DNA of 27,550 nucleotides from JAKSSE01 sp045597645 (GCA_045597645.1 JAZLKM010000001.1:1-27550), one strand, 5' to 3'; shown: positions 15,694-23,989, counted from the first letter of the stretch. Program-made: numbers and translations. The notes: generated from the sequence alone by a model not told the origin.

Positions 15694-16989
15694 ATGGCAA
15701 AGGTCGATGCCGCGTACGAGTACTATCTCTCGGCGTACGGAAAAACTCCACAGACGCGTTACGATGCTCACAAAAAGAGCGAGCTTCGCAATGTCTATAA
15801 TTCTATAGTTAAGGCCAACAAAGAGTCCCCTCTGTATAAAATCATTCAGAGTGGTAATGCTACTGAGTTTGCTATTGATATGAAGGAAGGTGCCCGTGGT
15901 ATACAGAGCACTATATCTTCTATTATTGGAAAAAACGGCGATATCGAAGATACTTTTAATAAGAGGGTTGCTGTTTCCTCTAACAGAGATGTCCTTGATG
16001 CTGAATATCTTATTGATGATGAGGATAGTGATTCTCCTGCTCCAAAAGGATTCTCTATGGAGGTTCGCGCTCTAGCCCAGCCGCAGGTTACAACAGGTAA
16101 CTATTTAGAGCACGATGGTCATCTATTTAGACCTGGTTCGTATTCATTTGACCTTAACACTGACTCTAATTCATACGAGTTTCAGTTTAATGTAAATGAA
16201 GGCGATACTAACAAGGAAGTTCAGGACAAGATCGCAAGGCTTGTCAACACTGCTAAAGTTGGTGTCACCGCAGAGGTACTCGAGAACTCCAGAGGTCAAA
16301 GTGCTCTTCAGCTTACATCTGTCAAGACCGGTCTTCAGGAAGACGAGGAATTCCTCTTTAGCATACAGTCAGGTTCGTCCTACAGTGCTATCAAAGCATT
16401 AGGTATTGATGAGATTACATCCCCTGCCAGCAACTCAGAATTCCTGCTTAACGGGCATCAGCACTCGTCACTTACCAACAACTTCACTATCAACAATATG
16501 TTTGAAGTTACTTTAAAAGGAATAAGTGCCCCAGGCGAGGCAGCACAAGTTTCATTCAAAGCCAATGCTGAAGCTATCGCTGACAATGTTGTCTCTCTGG
16601 CTGACAGTTATAACAACATGGTTTCTGTAGGCATGAAGTATTCAGACCAGAGTGGCTCTGGTGTACTTCACAGAGAAATCACCAATCTTGCTTACAAGCA
16701 GCAATCCTCTCTGGAGGATATCGGTTTCCATCTTGAAGATGACGGCTTCATGTCAATAGACAGAGAAAAACTTGCTACAGCAATTGACGATCCTGAAACA
16801 GCAAATGAGACATTTGCTTCTCTAAATCGATTTAAGGATTCTCTCGGAGCATTTGCCAGAAGAACGAGTATCAATCCTATGGCATATGTAAACAAACTTA
16901 TTGTTGCGTACAAAAATCCTGGCAAGACCTACGGTGCCCCATATGCGCCTTCAAACTATTCCGGAATGTTGATTGACGGATATTGCTAA
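15694..16989 (+). CDS. FliD-like flagellar filament capping protein
   Basis: The 431-residue protein resembles FliD (HAP2), the cap that folds flagellin at the filament tip. FliD-type features are EVRALAQPQV near residue 127, a repeated beta domain with DKIARLVNTAKVGVTAEVLE then LTSVKTG, and the FLLNGHQHSSLTNNF...FEVTLKGIS block followed by AIADNVVSLADSYNNMV, which matches the FliD C-terminal domain. The usual N-terminal start of FliD is replaced by about 110 charged residues (YDAHKKSELRNVYNSIVKAN). No other flagellar gene lies nearby. AAAGGAGGGGG precedes the ATG. The FliD relation is by motif only; a secreted FliD-like adhesin is possible. Confidence 0.65.
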   Translation: MAKVDAAYEYYLSAYGKTPQTRYDAHKKSELRNVYNSIVKANKESPLYKIIQSGNATEFAIDMKEGARGIQSTISSIIGKNGDIEDTFNKRVAVSSNRDVLDAEYLIDDEDSDSPAPKGFSMEVRALAQPQVTTGNYLEHDGHLFRPGSYSFDLNTDSNSYEFQFNVNEGDTNKEVQDKIARLVNTAKVGVTAEVLENSRGQSALQLTSVKTGLQEDEEFLFSIQSGSSYSAIKALGIDEITSPASNSEFLLNGHQHSSLTNNFTINNMFEVTLKGISAPGEAAQVSFKANAEAIADNVVSLADSYNNMVSVGMKYSDQSGSGVLHREITNLAYKQQSSLEDIGFHLEDDGFMSIDREKLATAIDDPETANETFASLNRFKDSLGAFARRTSINPMAYVNKLIVAYKNPGKTYGAPYAPSNYSGMLIDGYC

Positions 16990-17019
16990 AAACCACGGCC
17001 GAATATGACCGTGGTTTTT
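16988..17019 (+). terminator. Terminator of the FliD-like gene
   Basis: AAAACCACGG and CCGTGGTTTTT form a stem of about 10 pairs around a loop of about 10 nt, ending in TTTTTG. It overlaps the stop codon. The symmetric A/T tracts would allow some bidirectional function. Confidence 0.88.
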
Positions 17020-17033
17020 GTTACATATATATA

Positions 17034-17045
17034 AGGAATATTCCT
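17034..17045. other. 12-bp perfect palindrome AGGAATATTCCT
   Basis: A perfect dyad 66 bases upstream of the -10 box of the zinc-ribbon gene (TATAAT at 17112-17117). Possible protein-binding site, unsupported otherwise. Confidence 0.3.
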
Positions 17046-17161
17046 CTTCAAAATGGCCGATTTTATATCTTTCATAGTTCTTTTTTCTATTTTTCTTTTC
17101 CTCTACTCGTGTATAATGTGTATTAATAATATTTTGCAATTCACTCGTATGGAGAGAGATT

Positions 17162-17428
17162 ATGTTTTTCGTTGATGATGATACAGTTAAATGCGGTTTC
17201 TATGAATGCCGTAAGTGCAACTATCGCTTTCTATCTGTTGCCACAGATGCAAGGACAACTTGTCCTTTATGCGAGCAAGATATCGATTATGAAATAGGAC
17301 CCGGAGAGTCTCTTGAGGATCTGCTTGAGACTGCTGATCTGATAGATGTCATCGAAGGCAAGGACGACGTATACAGAATGGATACATTACTATCAGCCGC
17401 CTATGCTGAAGATGAATCTTGGATATAA
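17162..17428 (+). CDS. Small zinc-ribbon protein of unknown function
   Basis: The product has 88 residues. C16-x2-C19 and C34-x2-C37 form a rubredoxin-like or zinc-ribbon knuckle (ECRKCNYRF, TTCPLCEQD). The rest is acidic (EDLLETADLIDVIEGKDD). No catalytic residues or membrane segment are seen, so function is unknown; metal binding is the only supported statement. GGAGAGAGATT precedes the ATG, and TATAAT at 17112-17117 is a good -10 without a clear -35. The stop codon is one base from the next start, so translation of the EamA transporter is probably coupled to it. Confidence 0.8.
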   Translation: MFFVDDDTVKCGFYECRKCNYRFLSVATDARTTCPLCEQDIDYEIGPGESLEDLLETADLIDVIEGKDDVYRMDTLLSAAYAEDESWI

Positions 17429-17429
17429 T

Positions 17430-18335
17430 ATGACTTCGAAGAAAAGAAATTTTGTTGGTACCTTATGTTGCATTTTCGGTGCTACCTGTTGGGGTTTCTC
17501 TGGAGCATTCAGCGAGGCTCTATTTAGCAACTATGAGATAGAATCCACCTGGGTTACATCTATTAGAATGCTAGTCGCCGGCATTTTGCTTACCAGTATT
17601 GCTCTTGGTACAAAAAAACTAAATATAAAAGCATTCATAACTGACAAAAAAACTGTACTGCAAGTTGTTCTCTTTGCTTTGGCCGGACTTACTGCCTGCC
17701 AGTTTTCCTACCTTAGTGCCATAATGTGGACCAACTCTGCAACTGCAACAGTATTACAGAATCTATCCGTTATATTTGTCACTTTTTATGTATGCATATC
17801 TGAAAAAAAGGCACCATTTTTCTCAGATATCGTTTGTGTCATTCTAGCTACAATCGGAGTATGGCTAATTGCTACAGGTGGTCGTTTCGGCAGCTTAACA
17901 CTTACCCCTAAAGGATTGTTCTGGGGGCTTGCTGCTGGTATTACTGCTTCAAGCTATTCTCTATTATCGCGCAAGCCTGTAAATAAACTAGGCGCCGTTC
18001 CTGCCACAGGTATGGGGATGCTAATTGGCGGAGTAATTTTTTCTATCGCCACAAGCGCTTGGCATTTACCAGTAGGACTAGACAAAAAGGCTTACTTTTT
18101 CTTGTCCTTCATAGTGCTTGTTGGCACAGTTGGTGCATTTACACTGTTCCTAAAAGGCATCAGCATGGTTGGAGCTATTAAGTCAATCCTTCTATCATGT
18201 CTTGAGCCGTTAACAGCCACTACACTCTCAATCTTTTGGCTACATAGAAATTTTTCAACCGCTGATTTTGTAGGATTTGTCTGCATATTAGCAACAGTTC
18301 TCATCAGTACTCTTGTCAAGAACAAGAAAGTATAG
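17430..18335 (+). CDS. EamA/DMT-family membrane transporter
   Basis: A 301-residue integral membrane protein with about ten hydrophobic segments in two halves, each an EamA domain. The first helix carries GATCWGFSGAFSEALF, and the second half opens with GLFWGLAAGITASSYSLLSRK. Members export or import small metabolites; the substrate cannot be deduced. I place the start at 17430 (MTSKKRNF), one base after the zinc-ribbon stop, because longer in-frame starts (17346, 17412) only add residues overlapping that gene. The ribosome site is weak, consistent with coupling. GH35 follows after 29 bases, so the three genes probably form one transcript. A GTATAGA/TCTATAC hairpin spans the stop codon (18330-18353). 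Confidence 0.88.
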   Translation: MTSKKRNFVGTLCCIFGATCWGFSGAFSEALFSNYEIESTWVTSIRMLVAGILLTSIALGTKKLNIKAFITDKKTVLQVVLFALAGLTACQFSYLSAIMWTNSATATVLQNLSVIFVTFYVCISEKKAPFFSDIVCVILATIGVWLIATGGRFGSLTLTPKGLFWGLAAGITASSYSLLSRKPVNKLGAVPATGMGMLIGGVIFSIATSAWHLPVGLDKKAYFFLSFIVLVGTVGAFTLFLKGISMVGAIKSILLSCLEPLTATTLSIFWLHRNFSTADFVGFVCILATVLISTLVKNKKV

Positions 18336-18364
18336 AGGTTTCGTCTTCTATACAAGGAGGAATC

Positions 18365-20413
18365 ATGAATATTGTATTTAATGTCAATGAAGGAAAACGC
18401 GTCACCGTTAAGCCCATGCAGGGAGTAGCTAAAGATGGTACTGTATACGGTGTCAACAACGTGTACCTTACCGAAAATGGCAACCCTATTTTGCCCATAA
18501 TGGGAGAGTTTCATTTTAGCCGCTATCCACGAGAAGAGTGGCGACAGGCTCTTTTAAAGATGAAAGCCGGTGGTATCAATATAGTTGCAAGCTATGTTTT
18601 CTGGAATCATCACGAGGAAGAAAAAGGCGTCTATGATTTTGAAGGTAATAAAGACGTAAGGGCTTTTCTTGAGCTGTGCAACGAAGTAGGACTTAAAGTA
18701 TGGTTTAGAATTGGACCCTGGGCGCACGGTGAATCTCGAAATGGCGGATTCCCAGATTGGCTATGCGAAGAGCTCAACCACAACGGTCTAGGCCCACTAG
18801 ACGATACTAAGCCTTATCGCTATTCTCGTACCAACGACGAGCTATACATGAAATATGTTACTGCTTTTTGGACTGCTCTTGCTAAGCAGGCCGAAGGCAT
18901 GTATGTAAAAGATGACGGTCCAATCCTTGGTGTGCAGCTTGAGAATGAATACTGTCACGCCGGTGGAGCCCCTACCCGCGAAATAGGCGTGGATCATATG
19001 ATTGCTCTCAAAAAGCTGGCTCTGGAACTAGGCTATATTGCACCCTACTACACGTCAACTGGTTGGGGTGGCGGAATGGTGCTCGAGGATGAGACCCTGC
19101 CCGTTATGGGCGGCTACATCGATGCTCCATGGGCTGACAGCATCGAAGAGCTCCCTGCATCAGAGAATTTTCTCTTTACGCCATTCCATGACGATTCAAA
19201 TATCGCTACTGATCTAGCTACGGGTATTCTTGGTGGATATAATATAGAAACAAATCCATATCTTACAGCAGAGCTCGGTGGTGGAATGCAGCCTACTCAT
19301 CACAGACGAGTTTATCCTTATCCAGAAGATATTGAAGCTCAGGCTCTATGCATGCTCGGTGCTGGCGCCAACCTTATTGGCTACTATATGTATCACGGCG
19401 GCGTTAACCCCATGGGCAAATTTACCACCCTTGAAGAGACTCCAGAGACGGGATACTTCAATACTCTGCCTAAAATGACATACGATTTCCAGACCTGTCT
19501 TCGCGAGACCGGGAAGATAAACACCAGCTATCACTACACTAGACGACTCCACACTTTTATCAATAGCTTTACCGAAGAGCTGGCTCCTGCCCAATTCATA
19601 GCTGCTACGGTTCAGCCTAGCAGTCCTGAGGATATGACCACACCTCGAGTTAGCCTAAGATATAACGCCGATATGAAGTGCGGTTTTATTTTCATAAATA
19701 ACCACCAGCGCAAACGCAGCATGGCTCCTATTAGTGACCTCACTGTGACCATTAATTTCCCAGATGGCACCACAAAGTCTATAGAACACATCAATTGCAA
19801 GACAAGTACTACAGCAATCATTCCTTTCGGACTTGATATGGGCAACGGATGTAGATTAGAGGCCACCAACGCTTCTATTCTTGCTCGAATAGGGCAAAGA
19901 GTCTTCTTATACACAGACGATTTGACTAAAGCTTACTGTGATTTCGGCCAAAACACTTGCGACAACATCACCATTATCTCCAAAGAAGATGCAGATCACG
20001 CATATATCTTCGGAAACAAGCTTTATATCACCGACAAGCAACTTTTTGAGGACGACGGAAAAATCTATATTCTTTCTTCTGAAGATTGTACTGTCAAGGT
20101 ATACTCTGAAGATGGTTCAGAAAGCGCGATAAACGTCTCTATAGCAACTGGCACTCTAAACGACAAATACTTGCACATCGATTTTGATGGTGATAAAGCA
20201 GAAGCCTATGATGCAGACGGTAAGCTCTTAACCGACTGGTTCTCAACGGGTGAAGAATGGGTAATTGCTACCAAACGCTATGGATATGCAGAAGATTTTG
20301 ATATTAAGGTGTATCCTTTCGAGGACAATATCTACTATGACCTGCCTCCAAAGAAAGGCTGTCAGATAAACAACAAATATTTGGAAAGCGAGTACCTTGT
20401 CTGCATCGCTTAA
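18365..20413 (+). CDS. Glycoside hydrolase family 35 beta-galactosidase, cytoplasmic
   Basis: GH35 enzymes remove terminal beta-galactose from glycans. This protein has 682 residues and no signal peptide, so it should act on imported oligosaccharides. The (beta/alpha)8 domain has IMGEFHFSRYPREEW and SYVFWNHHEEEKGVYDF, the acid/base E195 in GVQLENEYCH, and a likely nucleophile E303 in YLTAELGGGMQ. C-terminal beta-rich domains follow (about residues 400-682). AAGGAGG precedes the ATG. It is the last gene of the zinc-ribbon/EamA/GH35 run. The substrate may be galactan or pectin side chains, given a GH28 enzyme downstream, but this is inference. Confidence 0.9.
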   Translation: MNIVFNVNEGKRVTVKPMQGVAKDGTVYGVNNVYLTENGNPILPIMGEFHFSRYPREEWRQALLKMKAGGINIVASYVFWNHHEEEKGVYDFEGNKDVRAFLELCNEVGLKVWFRIGPWAHGESRNGGFPDWLCEELNHNGLGPLDDTKPYRYSRTNDELYMKYVTAFWTALAKQAEGMYVKDDGPILGVQLENEYCHAGGAPTREIGVDHMIALKKLALELGYIAPYYTSTGWGGGMVLEDETLPVMGGYIDAPWADSIEELPASENFLFTPFHDDSNIATDLATGILGGYNIETNPYLTAELGGGMQPTHHRRVYPYPEDIEAQALCMLGAGANLIGYYMYHGGVNPMGKFTTLEETPETGYFNTLPKMTYDFQTCLRETGKINTSYHYTRRLHTFINSFTEELAPAQFIAATVQPSSPEDMTTPRVSLRYNADMKCGFIFINNHQRKRSMAPISDLTVTINFPDGTTKSIEHINCKTSTTAIIPFGLDMGNGCRLEATNASILARIGQRVFLYTDDLTKAYCDFGQNTCDNITIISKEDADHAYIFGNKLYITDKQLFEDDGKIYILSSEDCTVKVYSEDGSESAINVSIATGTLNDKYLHIDFDGDKAEAYDADGKLLTDWFSTGEEWVIATKRYGYAEDFDIKVYPFEDNIYYDLPPKKGCQINNKYLESEYLVCIA

Positions 20414-20420
20414 TTTATCC

Positions 20421-20455
20421 AAAAAGGCGGAGTGCAAAAATGCACCCGCCTTTTT
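20421..20455. terminator. Bidirectional terminator after GH35
   Basis: AAAAAGGCGG-A-GTGCA, loop AAAA and TGCAC-C-CGCCTTTTT form a long stem with one A/C mismatch and T-tracts on both strands. It can end GH35 and the convergent HAD gene. Confidence 0.93.
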
Positions 20456-20467
20456 ATTGCGAAAAAT

Positions 20468-21076
20468 CTACTTAACACTTTCCTCAAATAATCTGTCTAT
20501 ATCAGTCCATCCCTCGCACCTTACGAAGTCATCATTAGGCACCTTTTCATTTATATTCCATGGCCTATTGAATACTGCTATTTTACATTCTTCAAAGTGA
20601 AGCACATGTTCAAATGCCGCTGGAGAATCTTCAATTGCAAAATCGTAGGTCTGCGCATATAGGTCTGCTAATGTCATACTATATGAACAATTCTGATTAA
20701 ATACTTCTCTGCCATACTTATCTACGCAAAATAGCGGCACTCGCTCTAAGCCATGCTCATCCAGCCATTTTCTAGAAGGCTCATACGAATCAAAAGGTCT
20801 GCCTGTAATAATTGAGACATCATGTCCTTCATCCACCCACTTATTGATTGTCGCAGAGGCTCCAGGTGTTTCTTCATATGCAAGCAGATTTTCTGGTAAA
20901 TGCCCCTCACGCATCAAAGCATCGTACTGCTCTTCATTTATATCAAAGGCTTTTTGCAGGTTGAAAAACTGGACCTGACTATACGGCAAATCTATATCAA
21001 AAAGTTCTTTTGCCAGTTTTGTGAAATATCTGCCCGTCTCACAAATAACATCATCAAAATCTATGTATACTCGCAT
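20468..21076 (-). CDS. HAD-superfamily phosphatase, 5'-nucleotidase-like
   Basis: A 202-residue cytoplasmic protein. The HAD nucleophile motif is YIDFDDV (D6 and D8) at the N-terminus, motif II is IITGRP (T91), and motif IV is AIEDSP (D150). The arrangement resembles 5'(3')-deoxyribonucleotidase and YqfW-like predicted nucleotidases. The preferred substrate cannot be told. The ATG at 21076 has AAAGGAGCC in front and puts the nucleophile at the usual place; the longer open frame to 21130 would start inside the upstream terminator. TATAAT on the minus strand (21122-21127) may be its -10. Confidence 0.75.
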   Translation of the reverse strand: MRVYIDFDDVICETGRYFTKLAKELFDIDLPYSQVQFFNLQKAFDINEEQYDALMREGHLPENLLAYEETPGASATINKWVDEGHDVSIITGRPFDSYEPSRKWLDEHGLERVPLFCVDKYGREVFNQNCSYSMTLADLYAQTYDFAIEDSPAAFEHVLHFEECKIAVFNRPWNINEKVPNDDFVRCEGWTDIDRLFEESVK

Positions 21077-21130
21077 TATGGCTCCTTTATGCTCACTTAT
21101 TTCATTGCATATATTTAACCTATTATACAT

Positions 21131-21156
21131 AAAAAAAGGAGGCTTTTCAGCCTCCT
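21131..21156 (-). terminator. Terminator of the duplicated-domain membrane protein gene
   Basis: On the minus strand AGGAGGCT, loop GAAA and AGCCTCCT form a perfect 8-pair stem followed by TTTTTTATG. It lies 20 bases beyond the stop of the gene at 21176. Confidence 0.93.
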
Positions 21157-21175
21157 AGGGTAAGAAAATTGCTAC

Positions 21176-22291
21176 TTATTTAGCAGAAAATGATATTGGA
21201 CTTGTCTCGTCTATTTTGTCATAGGTATCAGAGTTGACTATTCTAAACTTCAGCTCTACTTCCTCGATTTCGGTTATATTATTATTCTCTAAATCACTGG
21301 AGAAGATTGTTATATCGTCGATAGCTTTTTTGCCATCATACACCTCTGCATAGAAAAACGGACTCATCATATATCCATTTATAGACATATCATCAACATG
21401 TATACTTACGTTTTTCCCTGAGTTATTTTCGCAATAAAGAAGTATCGCTGTCCCCCAGAAGGAATATTCATCAACTGTTTTTCCAACAATTCGTATTCCA
21501 TTATCGTTATATAGCTCCATACCCGCATCGTCTGGTTGCATATCCATATTATCATACTGCGATGTCTTTACCTCAGCGTAGACGTTCTTAAATATATAGT
21601 CCCAATCCGAATCATATGCATGGAAATACATTTCGATTTTTCCAACTGTATCTATCCCAGCTGCTTTTAACCCTGATGATGATAGATACATTACTTCGTT
21701 AGCCTTCTTTCCAGCAGCTATTTCTGAATAGAAGAGATCTGTTATCATATAATCATTGACAATAAGTGCATCACAGCCCACGTGATAGTCCTTATCTGTA
21801 TTGTTCTCAATGAGAAGCTTTATGCCATCTCCCCATATGCTGTCTGTTGTGTATTCTACAGCAGTAATAACCAGCCCATCTTTATCAACAATTATCTGCT
21901 CATCAATTGTAATTTTTTCTGAATTTGCGGTTACATTTGTAGCCGTGTTCACCTGATTCTCGGTCTTGATAGTATCGCTTTCAGTTTCTTGTAGGACTTC
22001 CGTTTTTACTTCATCAACGGGTACGACCTCTTTTTTACTATCGCTTGAGGATCCCATCGCCATTACCATGATTAGCGATATTAAGATTCCCACTCCTGAC
22101 AGCACTACGCCTGCTACGGCTTTCCCCTTGTTCTGAGTTCCTTTGGACAATGTCTTAATACCCTTCACCAAGCCAATGATTGCAAAAATCACGCCTATAA
22201 ATATGAACGATAAGACTGCTCCCAAAATACCCATCACCAATGCTGCTGTTGATGAATCCTTTTGCTGTACGATATTCTCTGTTCCTTCCAC
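21176..22291 (-). CDS. Membrane-anchored protein with DUF4190-like N-terminus and duplicated extracellular domain
   Basis: The product has 371 residues from a GTG start (GAGGGAG seven bases upstream). Residues 17-41 and 58-78 are two hydrophobic segments separated by a glycine/lysine-rich stretch, as in DUF4190-type proteins. A Ser/Thr/Glu-rich linker (81-128) leads to two similar domains of about 105 residues (130-236, 257-360). They share G-L/I-x-I, WGD/WGTAI-x-LL-x-ENN, N-D/G-YM-x-(4-6)-FF/FY-x-E, AGKKA/DGKKA, and a final charged beta strand. The orientation suggests a sensor or adhesin outside the membrane. Function unknown. It lies downstream of the HTH gene on the same strand and may share its regulation. 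Confidence 0.75.
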   Translation of the reverse strand: MEGTENIVQQKDSSTAALVMGILGAVLSFIFIGVIFAIIGLVKGIKTLSKGTQNKGKAVAGVVLSGVGILISLIMVMAMGSSSDSKKEVVPVDEVKTEVLQETESDTIKTENQVNTATNVTANSEKITIDEQIIVDKDGLVITAVEYTTDSIWGDGIKLLIENNTDKDYHVGCDALIVNDYMITDLFYSEIAAGKKANEVMYLSSSGLKAAGIDTVGKIEMYFHAYDSDWDYIFKNVYAEVKTSQYDNMDMQPDDAGMELYNDNGIRIVGKTVDEYSFWGTAILLYCENNSGKNVSIHVDDMSINGYMMSPFFYAEVYDGKKAIDDITIFSSDLENNNITEIEEVELKFRIVNSDTYDKIDETSPISFSAK

Positions 22292-22332
22292 TGGCGTCTC
22301 CCTCTACTTTCTATATGTACAATAGTCTTTGG

Positions 22333-22344
22333 ACTGACGTCAGT
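22333..22344. promoter_or_regulatory. 12-bp perfect palindrome ACTGACGTCAGT
   Basis: A perfect dyad 42 bases upstream of the GTG start of the membrane protein gene and 46 bases after the HTH stop codon. The position suits an operator. No binding protein is identified; the neighbouring HTH protein is an obvious candidate, by inference only. Confidence 0.4.
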
Positions 22345-22389
22345 GTATCACACGCTCCTACTTTCGATTGCCCCCATGACGGTGGGAAT

Positions 22390-22848
22390 TTAATCCTGAA
22401 AACCACTAGTTCTTAGCGGTTCGAGTCCATTTTCCTTCATCAGTGCATTCACCTCCAGAATGCTTCCCGGTCGATCATTAAAGCAAATCATGATGTACGC
22501 ATCCCGAGGAATTTTGGGATACAACACTGGCATCCCATATTTTTTTAGCGCTCTTTGCGTCTCATCGAGAGTAAGCTCTGCCGCATAACAGATTCTTAAA
22601 ATAACATCTCGCTGTCTCGTATGCTTTTCTCCTGACAGAAGCTTATACCCATATCGCTCTGGAATATCAGCTTTAAGAAAAACCGTCTGTTGCTTTATTC
22701 TCTTTTTATACAGAATATCTTTTATATATTCTGGAAAGCTATTAACTTCAGACATCATATCTGATTTATTTGCTTCAACATATTTATCATAGTCAGCTAA
22801 ATGTGTCTTCCCCAAAACATTCGTTAATTCATCCGTATTTTTTTCCAT
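22390..22848 (-). CDS. HTH DNA-binding protein paired with a Ser/Thr kinase
   Basis: A 152-residue soluble protein. Residues 38-105 look like a lambda-repressor (XRE) type helix-turn-helix: FPEYIKDILYKKRIKQQTVF, then LKADIPERYGYKLLSGEKHTRQRDVILRI, with the YGYKLLSGEKHTRQRD segment where the recognition helix should be. A C-terminal part (IPRDAYIMICFN...LEVNALMKENGLEPL) follows. I recall proteins of this type beside Ser/Thr kinases in Lachnospiraceae; this is from memory. The upstream ATG at 22863 has no ribosome site, whereas 22848 has GGAG nine bases before it. It is transcribed divergently from the kinase, 56 bases away. Its target is unknown. Confidence 0.7.
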   Translation of the reverse strand: MEKNTDELTNVLGKTHLADYDKYVEANKSDMMSEVNSFPEYIKDILYKKRIKQQTVFLKADIPERYGYKLLSGEKHTRQRDVILRICYAAELTLDETQRALKKYGMPVLYPKIPRDAYIMICFNDRPGSILEVNALMKENGLEPLRTSGFQD

Positions 22849-22904
22849 ATCTTTTTTCTCCATTTGCTATAATATACTTGAACTAATGTGAAAGGATTAT
22901 TTTC
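22849..22904. promoter_or_regulatory. Divergent promoter region between HTH gene and kinase
   Basis: TATAAT (22868-22873, plus) and TATATT (22871-22876, minus) overlap in a short AT-rich core. No good -35 is seen on either strand, which fits activator-dependent or mutually exclusive promoters, perhaps controlled by the HTH protein. Confidence 0.4.
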
Positions 22905-23966
22905 ATGGATTATACCAACCAACTTGCTCTATCATATTACAAGACAGTTGCTGCAATTAATGAAAGTCACAACGTATTTCTAGTTCAGCACCAAAGCTCT
23001 GGTAAGTTCTATGTCAAGAAAACGTTAGACGTATATAATCTAAATGTATATAAAGAGCTTATTGCTCATCCCATAATGGGAACTCCATCTATTATAGAAT
23101 TTTACGAGGTTAACGGCCAGCTTGTACTTATCGAAGAATATATTTCTGGCAATTCTATGTCTGAAATAATCGATAGACATGTGCTGTCTGTTGATTCTAT
23201 CGTAAAATACGCCACAGCATTATGTGACATAGTAGCTTCATTTCACTCATTTAATCCAGCTATAATACATCGCGACATAAAGCCTTCAAATATTGTTATA
23301 AACTATAATGACAGTGTCGTTTTGCTGGATTTCAATGCCGCAAAATTCCTAAATACCAGCAACAGCAGTGATACTGTTCTTCTAGGAACCCATGGTTATG
23401 CTGCACCTGAGCAATACGGTTTTGGTTTCTCTTCAGAACAAACCGATATTTACTCTATTGGTATTCTCATAAAGGAAATGGCTTCTTCATTACCAAAGCC
23501 TTCCAAAAAATTCGACAACATTATCTCTCGTTGCACTCAGATGTCTCCTTCCGCAAGATATCGCTCAGTGCGTGATTTAAAGAAAGACCTTCAACGTGTA
23601 ACTAGCAAAACCGTATCTGTTCCTATAAAAGAAAATATCCGTTCCATACTTCCCCCCGGCTTTCGCACAGGCTCACCTTGGAAAATAGCATTAGCACTCC
23701 TCGGCTATAGCTTCGTCGGATGGCTAAGCCTTAGCCTTATGGTTGAGGGAAGCACCTTGTTCTTATGGCTTAATCGCATAACTTGTCTGTTTATTTTTCT
23801 TTCTATAATTTTTATTTCATGCAACTACAGAAATATACAGCATTTTATGCCTTTATGTTCCAGTTCCAACATATTCGTAAGACTACTGGGAGTTATTCTC
23901 CTAGATATTGCTGTCCCTTCAGTGTTATTTTTATCTCTAGTAATCATCACAACTGTTATAACATGA
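22905..23966 (+). CDS. Membrane-anchored serine/threonine protein kinase
   Basis: A 353-residue Hanks-type kinase. Visible subdomains are the ATP lysine (K38 in FYVKK), the helix-C glutamate (E51), catalytic IHRDIKPSN (D124), the metal-binding LLDFNAAKF (D142, DFN instead of DFG) and LGTHGYAAPEQYGFG (APE motif). The glycine-rich loop is degenerate (NVFLVQHQSSGK). After about residue 255 there are three hydrophobic stretches (260-280, 286-306, 325-350), so the kinase domain is cytoplasmic with a C-terminal membrane anchor and almost no outside domain. It lacks PASTA repeats, so it is not PrkC. AAAGGA precedes the ATG. Divergent from the HTH gene. Confidence 0.88.
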   Translation: MDYTNQLALSYYKTVAAINESHNVFLVQHQSSGKFYVKKTLDVYNLNVYKELIAHPIMGTPSIIEFYEVNGQLVLIEEYISGNSMSEIIDRHVLSVDSIVKYATALCDIVASFHSFNPAIIHRDIKPSNIVINYNDSVVLLDFNAAKFLNTSNSSDTVLLGTHGYAAPEQYGFGFSSEQTDIYSIGILIKEMASSLPKPSKKFDNIISRCTQMSPSARYRSVRDLKKDLQRVTSKTVSVPIKENIRSILPPGFRTGSPWKIALALLGYSFVGWLSLSLMVEGSTLFLWLNRITCLFIFLSIIFISCNYRNIQHFMPLCSSSNIFVRLLGVILLDIAVPSVLFLSLVIITTVIT

Positions 23967-23989
23967 TAACATGTTTTTAACAGCCGCCA

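Noticed and set aside
17346..17429. Longer N-terminus for the EamA transporter
   Set aside because: It would overlap the zinc-ribbon gene by up to 83 bases and add polar residues before the first membrane helix.
22371..22388. Terminator after the HTH gene
   Set aside because: The CCCCC/GGTGGG pairing is broken by a mismatch and no T-tract follows on the minus strand. Kept only as a repeat of the 23996-24010 segment.
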